Below the pieces are notes generated by a model. That model had not been told where the DNA came from. It made no database searches and was given only the letters and a program-made list of their open reading frames with translations. A stretch of 64,000 nt of DNA, taken from positions 53,261,000 through 53,324,999 of the forward strand of contig CM074185.1 in the NCBI GenBank assembly GCA_037179385.1, written 5' to 3'. The position numbers were made by a program, and so were the translations under genes. The DNA is from Holothuria scabra (lineage: Eukaryota; Echinodermata; Holothuroidea; Aspidochirotida; Holothuriidae). Each line of letters begins with the position of its first letter. Positions within the stretch are counted from its first letter, which is position 1. Shown one piece after another: positions 34,089-45,975 of the stretch.

Positions 34089-35275
34089 GTGTTACTTGAC
34101 ATCTTCCCGCGATATATCGATACATCAACCTGTCTATACGGTTGCTCATAACCGGTTGCTTTGTAAATTACAGAACTATGGTATTAGAGGCAACACCCTT
34201 AACTGGATTACTAATTTTCTTAAGTCCCAGAAGCAGAGAGTCGTAGTTAGTGGTGATTTTTCCGATTGGGTGGATGTTATCTCTGGTGTCCCCCAAGGTA
34301 CAGTCTTGGGTCCCCTGTTGTTTTTAGTTTACATTAATGACCTGCCCGGTAACATCTCTTCTGAAGTAAGGCTTTTTGCTGACGACTGTGTAATTTATAG
34401 ATAGATAAAGAATAATCTTGACCAGGTTCAACTCCAAAATGACAAAATGATCTAAACACCCTCTCTGAGTGGCAAAATAAATGGCAAATGCACTTTAATA
34501 CCAAGAAGTGCTTTTCTATGAGGATTACTCACTCAAGGAATCCCAAGCTTTTTAATTATACTCTAGATAACGATACCCTGGAGTCTACCGATTGCCACAC
34601 TTATCTAGGAGTTGATATCTCTAATACCCTTAACTGGAATAGACTTGTTAATCGCATCACTTCGTCATCAAATAGATCTTTGGCTTTTATTAAAAGAAAT
34701 TTATACTCCTGCCCCAGGAGTGTTGAAGCTAATGCCTATCTCACACTTGTTAGGCCTTTATTGGAGTATTCATCTTCTGTTTGGGATCCCTACACCGTTT
34801 CCCAATCCAATAAGGTTGAGCAAATTCAAGGTAGGGCTGCTAGGTTCGTTTATAATGACTATTCCCCCATAGTATAGTGTGACTGAAATGTTGACCTAGA
34901 GTGGGATAGTCTCAAAAACAGGCGTACTGCCAGCAGGCTAGCAATTCTTCACAAAACCAGACTGGGCCTCCTAGCCTTGCCAATCAACAACCTACAACCG
35001 GTCCGGCGGCCCTCCAGGCATCACCATTCTAATAGCTTTACAAATATACCAACCAATAAGGACTGCTACAAATACAGTTTCTTTCCTCGGACAGTCAGAG
35101 ACTGGAACCTACTCCCCCAGAACATTACAGATCTCGAGGACCCCAAGCAGTTTAAGAGCGCAGCCTTGAGGATCCTCAGACGGGACGACTAACTACATGC
35201 ACACACTCAACCATGCACGTCTGACTCCACCAGGAGTGTTGTGCAGTATTTTTCCAGATCCAGATCCAGATCTCT
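34089..35275 (+). mobile_element. CR1/Jockey-like LINE, 3' half
   Basis: The plus strand enters mid-RT at LCKLQNYGIRGNTLNWITNF, then VISGVPQGTVLGPLLFLVYI and the catalytic VRLFADDCVIYR near 34370 (Asp pair intact). A stop follows near 34404. A second frame (34488-34877) carries MHFNTKKC, YLGVDISNTLNW, LVRPLLEYSSSVWDPY and QGRAARFV, ends in a stop at 34876, and a third frame reads YKYSFFPRTVRDWNLLPQNI and FKSAALRILRRDD to 35192. The 3' end has a CCAGAT repeat (35255-35273), a microsatellite-like tail. It is 5'-truncated and inactive. It is related to, but not the same family as, the LINE at 709-2842. Confidence 0.85.
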
Positions 35276-35305
35276 AGTTGATACGATGATTAATACGGTA
35301 CGAAA

Positions 35306-35566
35306 TCCCTGTAAACATAAATTAGTCAGAGGTACCTGAACTGACTAATGAGTTAAGTCAACAATATTGACTAATATTTGCCTAATATTTGACCGAGTTT
35401 AGTTAGTTTCTAACAAATATGAAGCAGGCTTGACTAAGTTTTAACTAATATTCTTTAGTCCATTTCTACGAAATTAGTCAGATATCATCACAAATTAGTC
35501 AACTATGAGTGACTAACGTGGTTAGTCAATTCAGACACCACTTGACTAATTTTTGTTTAAAAGGGA
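35306..35566. mobile_element. 261-bp element made of TTAGTCA/TGACTAA words
   Basis: Ends are inverted repeats: left TCCCTGTAAACATAAATTAG, right (reverse complement) TCCCTTTTAAACAAAAATTA. Between them the exact heptamer TTAGTCA occurs four times and its complement TGACTAA five times, with several near matches (TTAAGTCA, TTAGTCC, TTAGTTAG). About 0.03 exact hits would be expected by chance. Non-coding. Confidence 0.75.
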
Positions 35567-35639
35567 CTATAGTATCCCCTAAACAAATTGTTTAGGAACA
35601 TCATACTATATCTAAATACAATTGCGCATCATTGATAAT

Positions 35640-36180
35640 GGCGGCGCTAGAAGGGCAAGAAGGTGTATTTGCCCCCTCATGCAGATATTGTCTCCCTCAA
35701 TTTTGGTCAGTTAGGAGCTGGAGTAACTGAAAAAAGAAATAACATACCTCTCATGATGCTTAATTTTGTCATCCAGAGATATTCTAAAATCTCAAGAGCT
35801 TCTGGGGGCTTCGCCTTCTGGACCCCCACCCACAGAAGTAGCCGCTTCGGGCTCGGTTACGCTCTGCGCCCGAAAACGTTCTCCCCCAAAATTTTGCTTG
35901 CCATTAGTTCCCCCTAAACTTGACATTCTGGACCGTCATGTTTTGATCGACATAAATCCAAACATTCGTACATGAGTAGAATATTTTCAAGATAACTAAA
36001 GCTTAACCCAAAATTTCGTAAATCCGACAGAGCTTCGGATTGCTCTTTCCTTACATTGTAGAGCTTGGCCCATTCGTCGGATATCCTTGTACGCCCTTTG
36101 GCCAAGTCTGTCTGCTGGTTTTTATTATTTGGCAAACAAATTTCATTCTCAAGCTAAATGTCGGCATCGTAGTAGCAGGC
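35640..36180. other. Unassigned repeat-like sequence
   Basis: GGGGGCTTCGCCTTCTGG..CCCCCACC and GCTTCGGGCTCGGTTACGC (35805-35865) look like the G/C-rich head of a dispersed repeat, but no ends or second copy were found. Confidence 0.3.
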
Positions 36181-39100
36181 AATTGTCACAATCGAAGTTG
36201 AACCAACCATATATATTTAACTGCAGTTAACTTTCCCAGGAAAGACAATGGGCAGTTTCCGTACAACACTACTTAAAGGAATAGACCAGAACAAAATTTA
36301 AGTTTAATATGTTAGAGAAGGACGTATTGTAAGCATTCTGATGAAAGTTCCATTCATTCCCCATGGTTCTGGAGATGTAAGCACGTAAAGTTGACACATT
36401 TTATATAAAAGGGAACTTGAAGCATCTTGAAGAAGATGTATGTGAGCAGGTGAGATATCAAGTTTACACGGTTTTGCGGTTTTTGATATCTATTGACCGC
36501 AAATAACATTTTACTCACTCTTCTCATAACATGAAAATTCGATATTCCATTTTTACCAAATATAAAGTGGCGATCATTCCTATCTTGGGACATTGTGTTT
36601 ACAAGCAAAAGTGCCACAAACACACTCACACGACATCGACATTGCACAGATTCCTTGCCCGCCCTCGGCAAGGAATCATAAACGACTTTTAATTTCCTGT
36701 TCGTCTAGCACAACTATTTGTAATTCCCTGTTTTTATTATAGACAACCTGTATACTATCTATTAGAGGACAACGTCAGATCTAGGGTTACTGCAAGCGGC
36801 GATAAACTAGGGAGCAGATGAGCAAAAAGAATAAAGGATAAATTTTAAAAATACTTGAGAATAAGGACTACATCATGCTGAGTAGCGTACCTCTGTTCCG
36901 AGATCCACTTGGCACTATAGACTGCTAGAGAGATGAAGTAAATGCCGGCTCTAAACTTAGGCCTATTTAAAGTCTGTCTATGGTGGCTATTGTTCTGCAA
37001 GTCTTTAAAAAATGCATTATGTCACCCTACTCACCTGCGGCAACCCTTGGACAATTCATCGGGGCGATGGCATGGATGTCATAAACACTAGTGTCTAATA
37101 CGTACCGTACTTTCCCCAGAAGAAATTTATTTCGAGACAAAAGAAACAGACATTAAAACTAAAATTACAACAATGTCAACAATTGCAAAAACGTGACGAC
37201 TTAAATTCCGAGTCAAATTGGTTCGTTCATTCGACAAAGTGGAACATTTTAAATACAATTATTCACCTTTAGGTCAACAGAACTTAGTAGAATTTCGTAT
37301 ACCTTAAATTGATACGTGCGTAAGATTATAATAGGAACAAAAACGTGGGACATGTTATCGTGGTGTGAGTAATTTTGAAATTTATTTTCTCTACGACTGA
37401 GAGGTATTTACTGTTAAGCGAGAGAGCGCAGTTTCCCGGCAGAATTTTCTTTTTATTTCTTAGAATGGCAAAGGACAATTCATGCCAACGGCCGAATGGG
37501 CCTCCCAATTAACCTTGGCTATCTTATCGTACTAAATTATTGACCAAATTCTTTTGCGAAAAAATGTTTTGAAAAAAAGAAGAATATTGAAGTGCACACT
37601 TTGGACAATCTTTAGGACTAAAGAGTTTCAATAAAGAGCAATTAACCTATTACAGAAGCCGAAGGTGGTGCTTTGTACCAGAAGTGACGTAAAGGACAAA
37701 ATATTGATGGGGGAGGGGGCTGGGCTGGGTTCCTGAAATGCTTATAGCAGTGTAACCATCAGTTGGCGCGGAGCGTACAGTAAATGCTCTGCGAAACCCC
37801 ATCATGGCCGAAAAGGGTTCTTCTAAGTGTTCTAAGCTGCATTTGCATTGTAAGGGTATATGTTCAGCACCCACCATAGGTTCCACTCATCGTCGTACGA
37901 AAGGAAATTCGCTTATTGTGTTGCTGCATAAAGATGGTAACTTGAAGTTTGATCTATTCCGGCGATATCGAAACCTGTTTTACTTGCCTATGTAACTTAC
38001 TAAATTAACTGAATCAAACAAGAAATGTAACCATAGGGATAGCTGGCAAACATCTATAAAGTGAGACTTACATGTTGAGATCATCTGACGAAATTCGTCG
38101 ATGTTTACTTCTTTTCGGTTTTTATACTTCAGTGTCACAGATCAGAGTTATCACGCACGCTACTGCCACTTCGATTCAAATCGTTAGAGGTGATCTCAGA
38201 ATAGCTAGCATCTTAAAAGGATCGTCGGTAAATTGACAAGATTTTGGTGCTTAGATATATCTTTTCAACCATCAAATTTTGACGGTGACTGCATCCCTTT
38301 GTCTTGTGAAAACACCAAATACTGTCTCATAAAAAGTGACCGGTCTACGGGAAAATTAACATCAAAGGCGATGCTAGTCTATAACAAACTAGTCTTAAAA
38401 TAGTTGGATACAATAAAGGAAGTTTTGTTTGGTAACAAAACTGTATTCTTCCAGTTGTGGATCTGGCAGAAATTTTGGGCAAGGCAGAGAGGACGGAGTT
38501 TAACTTTAGAGAAAGTTGATGGGCATTAACTGAAAGTGATTCTCAGTTACACAGGAAACACGTAGGAAACACGTATGCCTGTCGGACCCGAGCGCCACCT
38601 TCAATGACGCAGAGCGTACTGAAAATTTTGAAATAATGCAGCCCCTCAAACCGCCCGGAAACGGCATTTCCTATGTGTTTGGGACATTTTTCATTTGAAG
38701 AAAGTATTAGGCCTACTGCCTTTTCTTGTCCAGAGAAGGAGGAAATCATACGAAATCTGGTAGTCACGTTTTGAAAGCAAAAGAATTTTTTTGTAAAATC
38801 CCAAATCTTATTTGAAACCACACGGGGCACACGATTTTAAAGGTGGTAAGTATTCCCTAGACCACCTTAATGGCGTCACTGTATTTATATAGTCGCTTTT
38901 ATTTGTGATGAATTGGACTTGGAAAAATAGGTATAACTCAGTCTCCCAAACTTCGGTTTGCCCTGATCAAGGAGTTGTTACTCTCTAACTGCCTAACGGC
39001 TCCCTGCCTTGATGCACGAGCTAATATTTACCTCTAATGCAATTTTCTTTATGTTTATTTTGTTAAATAAGACATGAAAATCGAATGAAAAGGAGAGAGA

Positions 39101-39563
39101 TCGGCTAATTTCAGTTATAACAAAAATAAACTCACTTCGGTGGATTTTTATCATCTGAAAAGTCGGCAACGCCAGCAAGGGTTTTATGATACACAGGCAC
39201 GAACTTGAAAAAACCTTTCAATTTGGTTTTTACAGCTTAAGACTACCCTTGTTCACTTGCCGTTCAACTAGGAGTAGTTCAATGTCCTCTTCTTCTGTTT
39301 TTGCTTCAATTGTTATAGATTATCAATCTGGCTGGACTTCTCGATGCATATTCCTGAACTTGTTGTCAATTACGTCAACAAAGTGCGGGTTTCGGAAGTT
39401 GGTAGGCTATATAGCTGAAAGAACCTACTTATATCAAATAGGCATGTAAAGGTTAGTCACCCTTGCAGTGCAAGTTGTGTATACGCACGTGTAATGCACG
39501 ATATCTCACCATTCTAGTTTTAATTTCTGTAACGTGCCATTTTTCGTGTTCCTTTTTACGACC
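36181..39563. other. Mostly unrecognised, two repeat fragments
   Basis: GCGGAGCG-family fragments occur at about 37690-37800 (CCATCAGTTGGCGCGGAGCG) and 38585-38675 (GAGCGCCACCTTCAATGACG, GAAACGGCATTTCC). No gene recognised elsewhere in this stretch. Confidence 0.45.
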
Positions 39564-39958
39564 GCTTTCACACTTGAGAGCTGATCTCGACGGGGGGGGG
39601 GGGATCAGATCCGGATCAGATCCTCCCCTCGAGATCAAAGGTTTTGCTTTCACACTTAATCCCCCGCGGTGAATCAAGCCCCGATCAAGCGATCAGCAAA
39701 CAGGAAGTGACGCAATGAACCCGCCTTATCCTCGTAGTTGTCCGAAAGTCACAGGTCATGTTGATCTCGGGTCACCCTGATCCTCCGAGCTTTCACATAC
39801 GGTTTTTGATCCCCCGCGCGAAATCTGATCTGCCCAGGTGGGTGGATCAAAATCTCCGGATCTGATCCTGAGTTCGAGCGCTTTTACACTACAAAGTTGA
39901 TCTCGAGGGATGGATCAGATCAGAATCTGATCCCTTGCATGAGATCAAGTGTGAAAGC
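39564..39958. mobile_element. 395-bp GATC-saturated inverted-repeat element
   Basis: Starts GCTTTCACACTTGA and ends TCAAGTGTGAAAGC, a 14-bp perfect inverted repeat. GATC occurs 20 times inside (about 1.5 expected), often as GATCAGATC or GGATCTGATC. CTTTCACAC/A recurs internally near 39647, 39790 and 39880, so the element looks built from several smaller units. A 13-G run is at 39592-39603. No TSD was resolved. Confidence 0.8.
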
Positions 39959-39964
39959 ACTCTA

Positions 39965-42900
39965 CACCGGCAACTTAGTAATTCAAGATACTTGTTTATC
40001 TAGTAATTTATATTCATTTTTAACACTTAAATGCACCCAGACTAGTCCAATTTCTAGCTTATACCACTATAGTTCATTGCGGTACTTTCACAATTTCTGT
40101 ACTGTCTTTTTGAAATGATCTCAGACTTACAGGAAGCAGGTGTCTCGTGGCTACACTAGCATACGTGTTTGTCTACATTGTGCGAATAAAGTAAGCGAAT
40201 CGAATTCAACATCCTTAAAGGGAAAGTTTAAGCAAAAATTTTATTTTCACATGTGAAAGAAGAACCAAATCTACACAGCGCGGTGAATTTCCATTCAATT
40301 GGACATGCATTTCTCTGGATAGCAGCAAATGAAGTTACTAGATTTGTATTTCAAAGTAACGTCAGGGCAGCAGAGATTATATCACTTCCTCACTCTGGCA
40401 TGCTTTTTTTCCCTTTATTTTTTCAGACTGTTGTGCTGACCATGAAATTAATATGACCTCCCCTTGAAGATTGCAAAGATTGAAAAGCTCTAATGCCAAT
40501 TATGCAATCACATTTTAATAATATGGAACTGGTGAAGAGAAAATAAGCTGTAAAGTTTAAAGAAAAAAAAAGACTGTTCATTCATGTGGGGATATGATGT
40601 CATATGTGCTTGCTTCAAGTTCACTTTTTGTTAAAAATGTGACAACTTTGCTTGCTCATATCTTGAGAACCACACATCGAATTTCAATGCAAATTTCAGG
40701 AAAATGCTTAGAATAAGTACCTCTCTGACATATTAAAACCTGATATGACCTTAAACCCTTCTTTGAAAACATTACCTTATGGGCCAGGGGCTCACATTCC
40801 CCTGGGGTTTGATTTCCAAAACTGATTTCAAATGGTGCAATCTTTGTGTGAATTCAAGCTTGAAAATGAAGACAAAAAATAGTGGTGAAGAAAACCCTTT
40901 GCTAAATCTTTTCATGCTTATAGTTATTATTTTCCTACTTTGCAACTTTGACTTATGTACACTTATTAAGGATTGAGATAAGTGAACAATCGAATTTGTC
41001 AAAAACGGAGACTTGCAGGTTTGCCGATGGAGAAAATATAATTGATAATAATGACTATTGACATCGCGTTTTCTCGGCAACCTACAGTTGGGAATATCTG
41101 TAGTGAGCTTGATTAATGTCCATATTACATTTGGGGTTGTGCGGTTGGGTATTCTGTTCAAAATTATGGGAACTGAGATTAAAAACGAAAACGCAAACAT
41201 CACACTCTGTTGTTTATACTCCAAGTTCCCATTGCTTATTGCTCTTGGTATTTTGGAGTTTTACGCTAACCTTCATGATTCCTTGCATGGGTGCAATTAG
41301 ATTATTAAAGTTTGGTTCTCTACATGCATAATAATCCTTTGCAATGCAAAATGGCAGTTAACTCGAACAAAAAAGCTGATAAAATATTGACTGACAAAGT
41401 CTCTTAAACATTCTTATACAACGTTGTTTCTGACTTTGTTCCTAACAAAGCACGAACTCTTTATCATATGGTTTATACAGACTATGGAATGGTATACAGA
41501 ATATTCAAAATTCAAGGCAACTTAACTTATTTTAGTGTCATCATTCTTGATTTATTACTCCAGTCTGTAAATTGGTGTCTTTGAGTAGTAAATATGGTTG
41601 GAGACAAGTATCTTTTATTAAAAGGTTTCCAGCTCAAAATTTCAATTGTCATGAAATGGAAATTTCAAAGTGCCCTGCGAGCCCACATTGTGGGCTTTTG
41701 GGCCCGAGGGATGACATATCCAGGCTGAAAACTTCTTCGAAGATCTAGAAGGAGGAGATAGAAGGAGGAGAATTAGTGTGATGCAGTGTTCAAGTCAAAG
41801 GCCGGGTCCTGTTATTTGTGGTGTGCTACCTCTTTAAAATGTGTCACTGTACAAAAAGAGGAACAAAAACCTCACCTACTCGCTTTCTTAGCTCATGCAG
41901 TCAACGGTCAAGTACGAAAATATTAAAAAAATATAAGCGAGGTCCCTTGTAAGCTTTCGTTATGTCGCTGGCGCACCCTCAATAATTCATCCTTTCACAG
42001 CATTCACACAGCTTTTAAAGTAGAGCGGCCTATTTGTAAACTGGGATATCTTGTCAATATTTTTACCAGGTACTGCAAGTATAAAAACTTATGAACCTTC
42101 CTGTCAATTCGGCAATTCATGTCACTTTTAATTCACAATTGCCATGATCATGAAGCAAAGGAAAACTTTAAAGGCAGTCGATTCGTCACCCCAAACTACA
42201 GTTTCAGTATACATACATCAAAACTCTCAATTGGTACAGCTCTTTGATTGGCATCACATTCAAACACTGCATCATAGCTAAATTACACAGCATGGGCACT
42301 GAGAGTGTCTTGATTACACATTATGGACTTGTATGGCCACTGGGACAAGCCATGAAGCAATAAACTAGGATTGTGTCTGGATAAAGACGGGTTTTAGATA
42401 AGTGTGGGAGGGGCTAGAAGTAAGCAGGTTGGGAGAATTGGAACTGTTTTGGATGATGAAAATATGCCTTTAATTATAAGTTCAATTATCTTCACATAGA
42501 CCTTAGTATCACTCGGCCTATAATTTCATTCAAATTTCCATGCAGAATTAATCCCTTTTGTAATGCTGATACTTTATCTATTTTAACTTGCACGGTGCTA
42601 TACGCTTTCAATGAAGACTACTGGAATGAATAAACTCCAAATATTTTGGAATTAAGCGGTACAGGTCGATTGGTAAGGCTTTCTACCAGATGAAGAAGAC
42701 TCAAAATAAATAAGCCTATACGTGAGTTAGGTTGAAAACCCATCGAAGACTATTAAGCAATGCGTTTCAGTCTCATTTGGGCTATTTAGGATATTACCGA
42801 TACCCGTTATACTTTCTTTTGATCTTAATGGTTTTATACTTTATCGATTTCTCTGCCTTCATATTCCCTTTACTGATTTAGACTTGGTTTTGGTAATCAT

Positions 42901-43047
42901 TTTTTCCTCCTTTTTATTCATATAGGTACATATCTACATTAAAATATACACTAGAGAAATTATATAAACAATTATAGAAGAAATCAATTTAGAATTGGAT
43001 AAAACACAAAGAATATGCATACTTTAACATAACCAATTATGTATGTA
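39965..43047. other. No gene recognised
   Basis: Frames in this 3-kb stretch are short and unrelated to known families. CCTTAAAGGGAAAGTTTAAG near 40213 resembles the start of a MITE, but a matching end was not found. Confidence 0.4.
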
Positions 43048-43600
43048 TTAAAGTGTACCTCAAGTCAAAAAATTCAAAAATGTATATTTAAGAGCATGAA
43101 AAATAAATTCTAACAGTCCAACTCCCATCTTCATAGGACATTCCTGAGCTGAGATATTAAATGTTAAAGTTTATTCACTAAAATTAAAATGATACATTGC
43201 GCAATTATTTGTGATGTCATTCTTGTAGTACTTATATTACAATCTTTGTATTTCTTTGTTTAACCAGATGTCACTGTACCTTGTACCAAGGTGTGATAGC
43301 ACTCGATCTTACTCTTATGAGCCCTCCTTGTGCAACATGCTATGCAAGCAAACAGAAAGTGTTGAAGACCATGAAAACATTTTTAATTTTAAAGGGAAAC
43401 AAAGCATTTTATGTGAGTTGTACAACAAGTAAGTCACAAATTATTGCCCAATCGACCAATTTGTTTCAAGTGAATAAACTTCAACATTTTATATCTCAGC
43501 TCAGGAATGTCATATGAAGATGGGAGTTGGACTGTTAGAATTCCTTTTTCATGCTCTTAAATATATATTTTTGAATTTTTTGACTTGAGGTACACTTTAA
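43048..43600. mobile_element. 553-bp foldback element with ~150-bp inverted repeats
   Basis: Starts TTAAAGTGTACCTCAAGTCA and ends with the exact reverse complement. The arms remain alignable for about 150 bp (AAGAGCATGAAAAA, TCTAACAGTCCAACTCCCAT, ACATTCCTGAGCTGAGATAT) with a few percent divergence. Non-coding centre. A decayed relative of one arm lies at about 44265-44345. Confidence 0.8.
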
Positions 43601-44613
43601 GTCACGAAAGCCAAAGGCATCATATAAATCATAGGAGTTGATCTGTTGTCTAAATCTGGTTGGCTTTCTTTTTGAATTGAACTTTTCTGTCTTAATTGCA
43701 AACTAAAACTTGTATACAAATTCATGAACTGAGAGTTGTACCTTTTTACACTTGCACTGATAAATGTAGTTTTTCATATGTAAGATGGAAAAGTTAAATT
43801 GATGATTTCTGCTCTGATTAAAACCAAAAATGTATCTTGTTTGGAAAAGAAAAATTGATTTCCAAGGACGGCTTCTTCTAGACTTCTACATCCAAAATAA
43901 AACTTGAAACTAAGCGACAATTCCAAAATAAATGTTCTAAACTATCAGTTTCTGAGTAACAAAAAGAACAAACGTCGCTTTCGTCTTTCCGCATAGCAAA
44001 GAGTTATTTATTAGTAGCTATAATGCTATGTAAAAACCTAACTGTAGGTAGTGTAATTTCGTTTCATATCAGTTGTATTGGACCGGCCCATTCCAGTCAT
44101 ACCTTACTCAGTGTACATTTTCAAATGAGTTCCCTATAGACGCTATTGTATACCAGTATACCATGTATATGTTATGGTCGTACAGCCTCTAAAACTTTAG
44201 TTTCATTTGCGATTATGGTTTATTTTATGAATGGTTTCCCATTTTTATTTGAACTTAATTCTATACTTCAATTAAAAAAATTCAAAAATGTGTTATTAAA
44301 CAACATGAAAAATGAAGTCCAGTCCAACCCCCATTTTCATATATAGGAGACGATCAGTCGTGGTCTTTTCGGGGCTCTTGGCACTGTTGCACGCCACAAA
44401 TTACTATTCCTGGTGAATGATGCTCGGACTTTAAGAATGTAAAGGTTTGAAAATTTGCGTTTTATAACATCATATCATAAAGTAACACTAGTCAATTAGA
44501 GTTCTGTTCTCCCACTTTTCTATCATAAATCATCAGATTCTCTCCAGCATAAGTTCTATGTTTGTAAATACAATTTGAAAACGGAATTTGGGGGCGCTTC
44601 TCTAGCCTCAAAC
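43601..44613. other. Unrecognised, with one arm relic
   Basis: 44265-44345 (AATTCAAAAATGTGTTATTA, AGTCCAACCCCCATTTTCAT) is related to an arm of 43048-43600. Nothing else recognised. Confidence 0.45.
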
Positions 44614-45108
44614 CAAAGATATTATAAACGTAGATACCAAACTCCTATCCCTACACAGTTAGACGCGCTGACTCCTCATGGAGGCTGGATCGGAGGGGCG
44701 GAAGTATTGATTGGACATGCACACAGTTCTATTCGGTGATCTGCGCGCATATCTATGCATAGGTAACAGAAAATTCCATTGTGACAAGATGTCAGCATGC
44801 GTGCATTTTCAAAGAGAGTTCTGTACGTGCACAATGCATTTCTCCGTGTGAAGTCCGAAATAATTGACCGCACACGGAGGAATGCATTGTGCGCGTACAC
44901 AACTTGCTTTGAAAATGCACGCACCGCTGCCATTTCGTCACAATGAAATTTTCTGTTATGCCTGCGTGATTCTGCACGCAGATAACCGAAAAGAACTGCG
45001 CGCATGTCAAATGAACACTTCCGCCACTCCGATTGAGCCTCCATGAGGAGTCAGCGTGTCTAACAGTGTAGGGATAGGAGTTTGGTATCTACCTTTACAA
45101 TATCTTTG
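44614..45108. mobile_element. 495-bp near-complete palindromic element
   Basis: Two ~245-bp arms meet near 44861. Left arm blocks GATACCAAACTCCTATCCCT, GCTGACTCCTCATGGAGGCT and CGGAGGGGCGGAAGT reappear inverted on the right as AGGGATAGGAGTTTGGTATC, AGCCTCCATGAGGAGTCAGC and ACTTCCGCCACTCCG. It is bounded by CAAAGATATT and AATATCTTTG. The opposing frames of about 60-120 codons on both strands are by-products of the palindrome. Confidence 0.82.
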
Positions 45109-45975
45109 CCGCAAATCAAGGATATTATAAACATAGATACCAAACTTAAAATGGCGCGGTGATTCCTTGTGGAGGTCGATTCGGAGGGGCGGAAGTGTTG
45201 ATAACTGATCAGTTGTTTCGGAAGCCAACAGGTAAATTGATGTCTTCGAATGCAATAAATACTTGTGATTTACAAAGATCCCAAATCTTACGGACGCGAT
45301 TCTTTCATACATTTCATTTAAGTGGAACAGTTTCTTGCTTTTCGAGACTTTCCGCTTAAGAACACTTCAACATGAACGCACAACGACTGGTTTGAAGTTC
45401 ATGGACTTGATGATTGGTCAGTTGCTATGGTATCTTTACAAGCGCACATCTATGCACGCGTTTACATTCTTACGCGCTACCAACGACAAATGAACTAATG
45501 CGTTCGTTTACCAAGCACGCAGAAGTGCGCGCCAATTACCCCGGACTATACACACAGAAATGTATTGTGGGCGTATCACACTCATGTTAAAAAGGTATGA
45601 ACGCCGACCTCTCGTCACAATGAATTTCTGTCAAGCATTCCATAGTTATGCGCGCAGATCATTGAACAGAATTGTGCGCATGTCAAATGAACACTTCCGC
45701 CCCTCCGATTGAGCCTCCGTGATGAGTCAGCGCGTCTAACAGTGTAGGGATAGGAGTTTGGTATCTACGTTTATAATAGTGAGCTTTAGATTGCACGACG
45801 CGGACGTCAGCTACAACGCAATGACGTCACCTATTGCGTTGCCCCTGCCATTTCACAACTTCGTATAGCGTTATTTCACGTTGCTTTCGAAAACGGCATA
45901 GACACAGATGATTTTACTTCGTTGTAGATGAGGTCCGCGTCGTGAAATCTAAAGCTCCCTAATATCTTTGCCGCA
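45109..45975. mobile_element. Second copy of the palindromic family, diverged, with nested MITE
   Basis: Starts AAGGATATTATAAACATAGATACC (arms broken up below 20-base identity) and its right part (about 45670-45778) repeats the first copy's right arm almost exactly (AACACTTCCGCCCCTCCGAT). Left and right arms are less alike than in the first copy. A separate 181-bp element is inserted just before its right end. Confidence 0.65.
45779..45959. mobile_element. 181-bp MITE with 5-bp TSD, nested
   Basis: Starts GTGAGCTTTAGATTGCACGA and its reverse-complemented end reads GGGAGCTTTAGATTTCACGA; the inverted match extends about 40 bp through CGCGGAC. TAATA flanks both sides (45774-45778 and 45960-45964). 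Removing element and one TAATA restores TTTATAATATCTTTGCC, as in the sister copy ending at 45108. It contains a TGACGTCA palindrome. Confidence 0.83.

Noticed and set aside
39561..39960. CRISPR-like repeat array
   Set aside because: The repeated GATC words are irregularly spaced with no constant spacer, have inverted ends, and the host is a metazoan.
44676..45044. Opposing frames of 60-122 codons
   Set aside because: Both strands of a palindrome give similar frames; no family motif.
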